Assembly: GCF_030398335.1 (NCBI RefSeq)
Contig: NZ_JAOAOP010000014.1
Span: forward strand, 1 to 64,000
Reading direction: 5' to 3'
DNA: 64,000 bases
From: Aquibium sp. A9E412
Lineage (GTDB): Bacteria; Pseudomonadota; Alphaproteobacteria; Rhizobiales; Rhizobiaceae
Shown: positions 1-6,968 of the stretch, one piece after another
How positions within the stretch are numbered: position 1 is the stretch's first letter
How the letters are laid out: every line of letters starts with the position of its first letter
Notes under the pieces: model-generated
Databases searched by the model: none
What the model saw: the letters and a program-made list of their open reading frames with translations, nothing else
Told to the model about the DNA's origin: nothing
Made by a program: the position numbers and the translations under genes

Positions 1-88
1 CCTCGGCAGCGGCCGCCGGCGCGGGCTTGTTGGCCGCGGTCGGCCGGGCGCGGCGGCGGGCTGCCGGCTTGTCGGGGGTGCGGGCCAT
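1..88 (-). CDS. 5' end of an unidentified gene, cut by the window edge
   Basis: Only the first 29 codons are inside the window, running leftward from an ATG at 88. The upstream bases on the minus strand read AGAAGGAA and then CCC before the ATG, a good ribosome binding site. The visible N-terminus is rich in Ala, Pro, Lys and Arg, with no signal peptide or membrane segment, as in many basic, disordered tails of small stress proteins. An EcfG-type promoter (123-147) points at it, so it is probably a general stress gene. I cannot name the family from this fragment. Confidence 0.6.
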   Translation of the reverse strand, partial: MARTPDKPAARRRARPTAANKPAPAAAAE

Positions 89-122
89 GGGTTCCTTCTA
101 CCACGAAACGGGCAGCAAGCCG

Positions 123-147
123 AACGTGCGGCCGCGCGCATGGTTCC
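123..147 (-). promoter_or_regulatory. EcfG-type (general stress sigma) promoter, leftward
   Basis: On the minus strand GGAAC (147-143) is followed after exactly 16 bases by CGTT (126-123). This matches the GGAAC-N16/17-CGTT consensus of alphaproteobacterial EcfG/RpoE2/SigT promoters. It lies about 35 bases upstream of the cut-off gene that starts at 88. Confidence 0.6.
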
Positions 148-157
148 ACGGCCGGCC

Positions 158-183
158 GGAACCAAGCCGCGACCGGCCGCGTT
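158..183 (+). promoter_or_regulatory. EcfG-type (general stress sigma) promoter, rightward
   Basis: GGAAC (158-162) is followed after exactly 17 bases by CGTT (180-183), a perfect match to the EcfG consensus. It is divergent from the leftward site at 123-147 and would give a 5' leader of about 125 bases for the gene starting at 319. Confidence 0.6.
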
Positions 184-318
184 GCGCGCAGGAACGACAA
201 CAAGGTGCGGGGCGAGCGGCATCACGCGCATCGGCTTCGGCGGCCGGGACCGGCGGTCCCGCCGGGCGCGCCGGACGGCCCCGCGGCCGACCACACGCGG
301 ACCAGCGAACGGAACTCC

Positions 319-2784
319 ATGGCCAGACCGCAAAAGCCGATCGTCCTCATCACCGGCGCGGCGGGCAACATCGGCGGCCATCTCGCCGATGCGCTGTCGG
401 ACGCCTATCACGTCGTCGGGCTCGACATGCCCGGCAAGACCTCGCCGCACCCGCTGATCGAGATCGACATCACCTCCGACGATTCCGTCGCGCTCGCCCT
501 GACGAAGTTCGCCCAGGGCTACGGCAAGTCGATCGCCGCGGTCGTCCATCTGGCCGCCTATTTCGACTTCACCGGCGAGGAGAGCCCGCTCTACGAGGCG
601 GTCAACATCGAAGGCACGCGCCGGCTGCTGCGCGCGCTGCAGGACTTCGAGGTCGGCCGCTTCATCTATTCCGGCACCATGCTGGTGCACCGCGCCGGCA
701 CACCCGGCACGCGCATCGACGAGACGACGCCGGTCGAGCCGCAATGGGCCTACCCGCAGTCGAAGGCGGCGGCCGAGGCGGCGATCCGCGCCGAGCACGG
801 CCACATCCCCTACCTGCTCCTGCATCTGGCGGGCCTCTACAGCGAGGCGGCGGCCGTTCCCACCCTGTCGCACCAGATCGCCCGCATCTACGAGCGCGAC
901 ATCAAGAGCCGGCTCTACTCGGGCGACCTGCGCTCGGGCCAGTCCTTCATCCACCAGGACGACCTGATGGACCTGTTCCGCCGCGCCGTCGACCGGCGCG
1001 ACGAGCTGCCGGACGACTGCGTCATCCTGGCCGGCGAGCCCGAGGCGGTGTCCTACGCCACGCTGCAGGACCGCATCGGCGAGCTGATCCACGGCCGCGA
1101 CGCGTGGTACACGATCTCGGTGCCCAAGCCGGTCGCCAAGGCCGGCGCCTGGGTGGAGGAGAAGTCGGAGCCGATCGTGCCCGACGACTTCGACCAGGGC
1201 GAGAAGCCCTTCATCCGTCCCTTCATGATCGACATGGCCGACGACCACTACGCGCTCGACGTCTCGCGGGCGCGCCGCCTGCTCGGCTGGGAGCCGCGCC
1301 ATGCGATCCTCGACACCCTGCCGGCGATGATCGCCGCGCTGAAGCGCGATCCGCTCGCCTGGTATCAGAGGAACGGGATCACCCCGCCCGACTGGATGAA
1401 CCGCGCGGCCGAGCACGCGGTCAATCCCGAGGCGGTGCGCCGGCGCCACGAGAGCCACTACCACAGCGAGCACAAACGCAACCTGTGGGCGCATTTCGCG
1501 GTCGCCGGGCTCGGCACCTGGCTGCTCACCTCGCCGGCCACGCTCGGCTATGGCGGCACGCCGCTGGCCGCCAGCGACTACGCCTCCGGCGCCGCGCTGC
1601 TGGTGCTCGGCATGCTGTCGCTGTCGTGGCGGCTCGCCGCCGCGCGCTTCGCGGCGGCCGCCGTCGGCCTGTGGCTGCTCGCCGCGCCGCTCGTCTTCTG
1701 GACCGGCTCGGCCTCCGGCTATCTGAACTCGACGCTCGTCGGCACCTTCGTCATCGCGTTCGCCATGATGCTGCCGCCGATCCCCGGGGTGGCGGCGGTG
1801 GCCGCCGAGACGGGGCCGAGCGTGCCGGTCGGCTGGTCCTACAACCCCTCGGCCTGGCTGCAGCGCCTGCCGATCATCCTGCTCGCCTTCGTCGGGCTCT
1901 ATTTCTCGCGCTATCTGGCCGCCTATCAGCTCGGCCACATCGACGGCGTGTGGGAGCCCTTCTTCCCCGGCACGGTGGCGGGCAAGAACGGCACCGAGGA
2001 CGTCATCACCTCGCGCGTGTCGGAGGCCTGGCCGGTGCCCGACGCCGGCCTCGGCGCGGCGACCTACATCCTCGAGATCCTCACCGGCGCGCTCGGCAGC
2101 CGTGCGCGCTGGCGCACCATGCCGTGGCTGGTGCTCGCCTTCGGCGTCATGATCGTGCCGCTCGGCATCGTCTCGATCACCTTCATCATCATCCAGCCGA
2201 TCGTCATCGGCACCTGGTGCACGCTGTGCCTGATCGGCGCGGCGGCGATGCTGGTGCAGATCCCCTACTCGCTCGACGAGCTGGTCGCGACGATCCAGTT
2301 CCTGGCCCGCCGCCGGCGCGCCGGGGCGCCGCTGCTGCGCATCTTCTTCACCGGCGACACCGACACCGAAAGCGGCCTGCGCGACCCGGAAAGCTTCGAG
2401 CGCCATCCCGGCGCGATCGTCCGCGAGATGGTGGCCGGCGGTCTCAGCGTGCCGTGGAACCTGGGACTGTGCCTGGCGATCGGCGTCTGGCTGATGTTCA
2501 CCCGGCTGACGCTCGGCACCGACGGCGCGATGGCCGATGCCGACCACCTGATCGGCGCGCTGGTCGTCACCGTCACCGTGATCGCCTTCGCCGAGGTGGC
2601 GCGACCGCTGCGCCTGCTCAATGTCGGCTTCGGCCTGGCGCTGACGATCACCCCCTTCGTGCTCGACACCACGCTGTTGGCGACGGGCGCCTCGCTGGTC
2701 GCCGGCGTGCTGCTGATCGGCCTCAGCCTGCGGCGCGGGCCGGTGCGGGCGAAATGGGGCGGCCTCGAGCGCTACGCGGTGTGA
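319..2784 (+). CDS. SDR (NAD-dependent epimerase-like) / SPW-repeat / VKOR-like membrane fusion protein
   Basis: An 821-residue fusion. Residues 1-370 are an extended short-chain dehydrogenase: TGAAGNIG at 12-19 binds NAD(P), and the catalytic Tyr145 and Lys149 form YxxxK. Residues about 395-500 are hydrophobic with SP(A/W)-type motifs and two W-LL stretches, like SPW-repeat membrane proteins. The last part has several membrane segments and a CTLC motif (Cys634, Cys637), as in vitamin K epoxide reductase (VKOR) homologues, which pass electrons from DsbA-like thiols to quinone. I see no second, loop cysteine pair in the VKOR part. The ATG at 319 was chosen because it starts the Rossmann fold at its usual position; the open frame extends further upstream. 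The natural substrate of the SDR half cannot be told. The gene sits behind an EcfG-type promoter, which suggests stress induction. Confidence 0.85.
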   Translation: MARPQKPIVLITGAAGNIGGHLADALSDAYHVVGLDMPGKTSPHPLIEIDITSDDSVALALTKFAQGYGKSIAAVVHLAAYFDFTGEESPLYEAVNIEGTRRLLRALQDFEVGRFIYSGTMLVHRAGTPGTRIDETTPVEPQWAYPQSKAAAEAAIRAEHGHIPYLLLHLAGLYSEAAAVPTLSHQIARIYERDIKSRLYSGDLRSGQSFIHQDDLMDLFRRAVDRRDELPDDCVILAGEPEAVSYATLQDRIGELIHGRDAWYTISVPKPVAKAGAWVEEKSEPIVPDDFDQGEKPFIRPFMIDMADDHYALDVSRARRLLGWEPRHAILDTLPAMIAALKRDPLAWYQRNGITPPDWMNRAAEHAVNPEAVRRRHESHYHSEHKRNLWAHFAVAGLGTWLLTSPATLGYGGTPLAASDYASGAALLVLGMLSLSWRLAAARFAAAAVGLWLLAAPLVFWTGSASGYLNSTLVGTFVIAFAMMLPPIPGVAAVAAETGPSVPVGWSYNPSAWLQRLPIILLAFVGLYFSRYLAAYQLGHIDGVWEPFFPGTVAGKNGTEDVITSRVSEAWPVPDAGLGAATYILEILTGALGSRARWRTMPWLVLAFGVMIVPLGIVSITFIIIQPIVIGTWCTLCLIGAAAMLVQIPYSLDELVATIQFLARRRRAGAPLLRIFFTGDTDTESGLRDPESFERHPGAIVREMVAGGLSVPWNLGLCLAIGVWLMFTRLTLGTDGAMADADHLIGALVVTVTVIAFAEVARPLRLLNVGFGLALTITPFVLDTTLLATGASLVAGVLLIGLSLRRGPVRAKWGGLERYAV

Positions 2785-2872
2785 ACGGCGGACGCGAAAC
2801 CGAGGCGCCGCCGCCGCGTTGACCCCGAGCAAGCAAGGCCGCCGCGGCGGCCCGAACCGCAAGGAGACGATG

Positions 2873-3127
2873 ATGGCCGACGACAAGGGTCACCCCGCGC
2901 CGAAGAAGACCAGGCCCGGCAAGGCGACGGAAGCCGACTTCGCCGCCCGCAAGATGGGCCGCAACAGCCTGCAGGGCGACGATCAGGAGAACGTGCGCAA
3001 CCAGCGCCAGGTGGTGCCGGACGTCAAGACCGAGCCCGACGAGGTGATGGAAAGCTTCGAGAAGACCGACAAGGACGTGCGCGCACGCACCGATCTGGGC
3101 AAGGGAAACCGGAGCGGCAAGCCATGA
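2873..3127 (+). CDS. small, highly charged hypothetical protein
   Basis: An 84-residue protein rich in Lys, Asp, Glu and Arg with no hydrophobic segment, so probably soluble and largely disordered. Two ATGs follow each other (2870 and 2873). The second was chosen because AAGGAG at 2861-2866 is then six bases away. It lies 88 bases after the SDR-VKOR gene, and its stop overlaps the next start (ATGA at 3124-3127), so the two small genes are translationally coupled. I recognise no family. The composition resembles small stress-induced proteins, which would fit the EcfG promoter upstream, but that is inference. Confidence 0.6.
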   Translation: MADDKGHPAPKKTRPGKATEADFAARKMGRNSLQGDDQENVRNQRQVVPDVKTEPDEVMESFEKTDKDVRARTDLGKGNRSGKP

Positions 3128-3639
3128 CGAGAACGCCATGGCCCGTGCTCGCGGCGGTCCTCGCGGCTCTGGTGGCCGCCCCCGCCGCGGCGCAGGACGA
3201 CGGCGCGGCGGCGGACGCCGACGCGCCGGAAGGCCGCGAGAAGCTGCAGGACTTCGACACCGCGCCGGTCATCATCAAGCAGCGCGCCCATGACGAGACC
3301 GCCGTCGAGACGCCGCCGGAGCTGCTCAGCGCCGACCAGGCCTGGGTGCAATTGCGCGGCACCTGGGTCGGCAACGGCACCTGCGCGCCGTCGGCCGGCG
3401 ACGACGGCCGGGGGCTGGTCGTCACCGACACCCAGATCCTGTGGAACGGCACCGCCTGCGCCGTGCGCGAGGTCGAGACCTCGGCCGAGGGCGAGGCCAC
3501 CGTGCAGGCGCAGTGCGCCATCAACGGCGAGCGCGTGCCGCGCATCTTCCGCTGGGTCGTCGAAGGCGACAGCCTGACGATGCGCTACCGCGACGACGGC
3601 GCCTGGCGCGACGCGGCGCTGACGCGCTGCCCCGAGTAG
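3124..3639 (+). CDS. exported hypothetical protein
   Basis: A 171-residue protein with a clear signal peptide: basic start, hydrophobic core at about 6-20, and an AAAQ cleavage region near residue 24. The mature part has three cysteines in the globular half and a terminal one near the stop, which could form disulfides in the periplasm. The centre has alternating beta-type sequence (TWVGNGTC, TQILWNGTAC), like small lipocalin-like or META-like barrels, but I do not recognise a named family. It overlaps the preceding gene by four bases. It converges on brkB, with a copy of the dispersed repeat in between. Confidence 0.65.
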   Translation: MTRTPWPVLAAVLAALVAAPAAAQDDGAAADADAPEGREKLQDFDTAPVIIKQRAHDETAVETPPELLSADQAWVQLRGTWVGNGTCAPSAGDDGRGLVVTDTQILWNGTACAVREVETSAEGEATVQAQCAINGERVPRIFRWVVEGDSLTMRYRDDGAWRDAALTRCPE

Positions 3640-3701
3640 CGGCGGCGCGCCGCCGACGGTGCGCGTCGACCGGGCGAACCCGCCTGGCCGACAGCACGCG
3701 C

Positions 3702-3789
3702 GTCACGGAAGCGCAGATCGGCTCCTGCATGTTGTCTTGACGCGTCTGCGGACGGCGAAGCGGTTTCCACGTCGCCTGGAAACGCGCTA
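3702..3789 (+). repeat. dispersed intergenic repeat, copy 1 (truncated B module plus A module)
   Basis: Copy of the ~100-bp element, here defined with + orientation as B module (GCCGATCTGC ... GCAGATCGGCTCC inverted repeat) followed by A module (GCGGACGGCGAACCGG ... CGCCTGGAAACGC). Only the right half of B is present (GCAGATCGGCTCC at 3713-3725). Read on the minus strand, the A module begins directly at the stop codon of brkB (3787-3789). Confidence 0.8.
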
Positions 3790-4836
3790 GGCGTCGCCGC
3801 GCTGCGGCCCGTCCCGGGCGGGGTCGGCAGGCGCCTCGCCCCGCTCCGCCTCGACGCGCGATTCGCCGAGCGTGTCGGCGACGACCGCGCCGCGCTCGCC
3901 GATCGGCTTCGGCGCGCCGGCGGTGGAATCGTGCCCCGTCTGGTGCTCCATCTCGGCGTTGAGCTCGGCCCCGACGAGCAGGATCAGCACCGAGATCCAG
4001 ATCCACACCATGAAGCCGACGACGGCGCCGAGCGAGCCGTAGGTCGCGTTGTAGTCGGCGATGTTCTGCAGATAGAAGGAGAAGCCGAGCGAGGCGAGGA
4101 TCCACACCGCGGTCGCCAGCAGGCCGCCCCAGGTGATCCAGCGCCACTTGGCCCGCTCGCGGCTCGGCGCGTAGCGGTAGATCAGCGTCACGACGGCGGC
4201 GATGAACAGGAAGGTGAGCGGCCAGCGGAACACGCGCACCAGGATGTCGGTGATGCCCTCCAGATTGAGGAAGGCGGCGACCGCCGGCAGCACGCCGACC
4301 AGCGCGACCAGCACGATGCCGACCAGCATGCCGATCAGCGTGAAGCCGAAGGACAGCAGGTTGAGCGCCACGATGCCGCGCTTCTCGGCCTCCTCGTAGG
4401 CGATGTTGAGCGCCTCGAACAGCGCCTTGACGCCGTTGTTGGCGCTCCAGAAGGCGATGGCGAAGCCGATCAGGAAGCCGAAGGACAGCGAATCGCTGTC
4501 CTGCTCGATCAGCTCGTCGAGCTGCTGGCTGATGAGGTCGAGGCCGCCGGCCGGCAGCAGCGCGGCGAGATAGGCGATGTGCTCGGCGATCGTCGCGGGA
4601 TCGGCGAAGAAGCCGTACAGCGAGACGAAGGCGGCGAGCGCGGGAAACAGCGCCAGAAGCAGGTAGAAGGTGACGCCGGCGGCGACCAGCATCACGCGGT
4701 CGGCCATGATCTCGTTGAAGACGCGCCAGAAGATGTCCTTCCAGCCGCGCATGGGGATCCTGCCGGGATGCGCCGCATCGCGGCCGCGCCCCTCCTGCTG
4801 CATGCGCCGCTTGGTGACCGCCATGTCGCCCGCCAT
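3787..4836 (-). CDS. YihY/BrkB-family inner membrane protein
   Basis: A 349-residue protein with six predicted membrane segments. The family hallmark near residues 43-75 (ADRVMLVAAGVTFYLLLALFP followed by AAFVSLYG) is plain, as is the GFLIGFAIAFWSANNG segment. The family was once misannotated as RNase BN; its function is unknown, and transport or envelope roles have been proposed. The acidic C-terminal tail after the last membrane segment is soluble. The start at 4836 lies next to an AAAAAGGGAGA stretch that is rather close; the in-frame ATG at 4824 is an alternative. A weak EcfG-like promoter lies upstream at 4963-4988. The stop codon is embedded in a dispersed repeat. Confidence 0.85.
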   Translation of the reverse strand: MAGDMAVTKRRMQQEGRGRDAAHPGRIPMRGWKDIFWRVFNEIMADRVMLVAAGVTFYLLLALFPALAAFVSLYGFFADPATIAEHIAYLAALLPAGGLDLISQQLDELIEQDSDSLSFGFLIGFAIAFWSANNGVKALFEALNIAYEEAEKRGIVALNLLSFGFTLIGMLVGIVLVALVGVLPAVAAFLNLEGITDILVRVFRWPLTFLFIAAVVTLIYRYAPSRERAKWRWITWGGLLATAVWILASLGFSFYLQNIADYNATYGSLGAVVGFMVWIWISVLILLVGAELNAEMEHQTGHDSTAGAPKPIGERGAVVADTLGESRVEAERGEAPADPARDGPQRGDA

Positions 4837-4868
4837 TCTCCCTTTTTCCGCCTTTCGCCCCGGTCCGG

Positions 4869-4897
4869 TTGGACTGTTAAGGCTTTTGTGCTGTAAC
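4869..4897 (+). promoter_or_regulatory. possible sigma-70 promoter for tamA-tamB
   Basis: TTGGAC (4869-4874), a 17-base spacer, then TGTAAC (4892-4897), in the only AT-richer part of the gap between brkB and tamA. The -10 is poor, so this is tentative. Confidence 0.3.
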
Positions 4898-4962
4898 CGT
4901 AGCTGTCCTGCCGGCCGGCGGAAAGCTTGCCCGCCGGCCTGGGGCGCCGCCGCCACGCGCTC

Positions 4963-4988
4963 AACCGGTTGCGGGTGCGGTCGGTTCC
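4963..4988 (-). promoter_or_regulatory. weak EcfG-like promoter toward brkB
   Basis: GGAAC (4988-4984 on the minus strand), 17 bases, then GGTT (4966-4963) instead of CGTT. Position and direction suit brkB, but one conserved base is off. Confidence 0.3.
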
Positions 4989-5045
4989 CCGCCAGGGCTC
5001 GATCGGGTGAGGCCCGGGCCGCCGGCGGCCCGGCGGGAGACATGT

Positions 5046-6968
5046 GTGACGCGTAGCACCGCTGGACGATCACCGCTGGGCCGGGCCGCCCTGGCATGCC
5101 TCGTCGGCCTCGGCGTGGCCGGCGCGCCGCCGCCGGCTGCCGCCTTCGAGCTCTTCGGCTTCACCTTCTTCGGGCGCGACGAGCCGGCCGACGACGTGAT
5201 CGGCACGCCGCAGCCCTACACGCTCGATTTCGCCGTCACCGGCCCGCAGGAGGTGGAGGACGCGCTCAAGGCCGCCTCCAGCCTGTGGGCCGACCGCGAC
5301 GAGCCGGCCTCCGGCGCCGCCGGGCTGATCGCCAAGGCGCGCGGCGACTACCGCAGGCTGCTCGATGCGCTCTATTCCGAGGCGCGCTACGCCGGCACGA
5401 TCTCGATCACCATCGACGGCCGCCAGGCGACCGAGCTGGCGCCCGACGCCGTGCTCGCCGATCCCGCCCTGGTGCGCGTCGTCGTCACCGCCGGGCCGCT
5501 GTTCCGCTTCCAGACGGCGCGCGTCGTCAACGCGCCGCCGCCGGCGGTCGACCCCGACGACGTGGTCGACGATCCCGCCGCCGAAGGCTTCCGCAGCGGC
5601 GCGGAGGCGCGCTCCGGCGCCATCGTGCGGGCCGGCCGCCTGGCCGTCGAGGGCTGGCGCCAGCAGGGCCACGCCAAGGCCGAGGTCGCCGGCCGCGACG
5701 TGACCGCCGATCACCGCGACGACACCGTCGACGCGGTGGTGACGGTGGCGCCCGGCCGGCGCGCGGTCTACGGTCCCGTCTCGGTGCGCGGCACCGAGCG
5801 CATGGACCCCGGCTTCGTCGCCTACATGACCGGGCTGCAGCCCGGCGTCGAATACGACCCCGACAGCATGCAGAAGGCGGCCAACCGGCTTGCCCGCCTC
5901 GACGTCTTCCGGGCCGCCCGCCTGGTCGAGGCCGACGAGATCGGCGCCGACGGCACGCTGCCGATCACCGTCGTGGTGCAGGAGCGGCTGCCGCGCCGTT
6001 TCGGCGTCGGCGGCACCTTCTCGACCGTCGACGGTCTCGGCCTGGAGGCCTACTGGCTGCACCGCAACCTGTTCGGCCGCGCCGAACGGCTGCGCGTGGA
6101 GGGCCGCGTCGGCGGCATCGGCAAGACCTTCGATCCGACCGCCTTCACCTACCGGCTCGGCGCGATCTTCACCAAGCCGGGCATCTACACCCCCGACACC
6201 GACTTCGTCGCGTCGGTGTTCGGCGAGCGCGAGGTGCTGGAATCCTACACCCGCACCGGCGTCACCGGCGAGGCGGGCTTCAAGCACGACTTCAACGACG
6301 CGCTGTCCGGCCGGCTGATGGCGACCGGCGGCTACGCCCGCTTCGAGGACGATCTCGGCACCCGCGAGTTCACCACCGCCGGCCTGTCGGGCGCGCTGAC
6401 CTTCGACAGCCGCGACGATCCGGCCGACGCCACGCAGGGCTTCTTCGTCGAGGCGGTGGCCGAGCCGTTCTACGAGTTCAACTACGGCAACGCCATCCTG
6501 CGCGGCACGATCGAGGGCCGCACCTATTACGGCTTCGGCGAGGACGACCGCGTGGTGGCGGCGGGGCGGCTGAAATTCGGCACGCTCTACGGCGCGCCGA
6601 CGGCCGAGACGCCGCCCGACAAGCTGTTCTTCGCCGGCGGCGGCGGCTCGGTGCGCGGCTACGCCTATCGCAACATCGGCGTGCCGGTGCCCGGCGGCGT
6701 GGTCGGCGGCCACTCGCTGATCGAGGGCTCGGCGGAGCTGCGCGTGCGGGTGACCGACACGATCGGCGTCGTCGGCTTCGCCGACGCGGGCTATGTCGGC
6801 GACGACCCGATCCCCGACTTCAGCCAGGACCTCAGGGTCGGCGTCGGCGGCGGCGTGCGCTATCTCACCGGACTGGGACCGATCCGCCTCGACGTCGCCG
6901 TGCCGCTCGACCGCCGGCCGGGCGATCCGTCGGTGGCCTTCTACGCGGGAATTGGACAGGCATTCTGA
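5046..6968 (+). CDS. tamA: TamA-like outer membrane translocation and assembly protein (Omp85 family)
   Basis: A 640-residue Omp85-superfamily protein. After a signal peptide (hydrophobic core to about residue 33, AAA cleavage region) come POTRA-type repeats up to about residue 310. The C-terminal half is a beta-barrel ending in the aromatic residue expected of outer membrane proteins (final Phe). The conserved VRGY motif of the barrel lid loop is present (GGSVRGYAYR). TamA works with inner-membrane-anchored TamB to move lipids and/or autotransporters across the periplasm. The GTG at 5046 was chosen because GGGAG at 5035-5039 is six bases away and it directly precedes the signal peptide; a GTG at 5007 is less likely. 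The stop TGA overlaps the tamB ATG by one base (TGATG). Confidence 0.93.
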   Translation: MTRSTAGRSPLGRAALACLVGLGVAGAPPPAAAFELFGFTFFGRDEPADDVIGTPQPYTLDFAVTGPQEVEDALKAASSLWADRDEPASGAAGLIAKARGDYRRLLDALYSEARYAGTISITIDGRQATELAPDAVLADPALVRVVVTAGPLFRFQTARVVNAPPPAVDPDDVVDDPAAEGFRSGAEARSGAIVRAGRLAVEGWRQQGHAKAEVAGRDVTADHRDDTVDAVVTVAPGRRAVYGPVSVRGTERMDPGFVAYMTGLQPGVEYDPDSMQKAANRLARLDVFRAARLVEADEIGADGTLPITVVVQERLPRRFGVGGTFSTVDGLGLEAYWLHRNLFGRAERLRVEGRVGGIGKTFDPTAFTYRLGAIFTKPGIYTPDTDFVASVFGEREVLESYTRTGVTGEAGFKHDFNDALSGRLMATGGYARFEDDLGTREFTTAGLSGALTFDSRDDPADATQGFFVEAVAEPFYEFNYGNAILRGTIEGRTYYGFGEDDRVVAAGRLKFGTLYGAPTAETPPDKLFFAGGGGSVRGYAYRNIGVPVPGGVVGGHSLIEGSAELRVRVTDTIGVVGFADAGYVGDDPIPDFSQDLRVGVGGGVRYLTGLGPIRLDVAVPLDRRPGDPSVAFYAGIGQAF

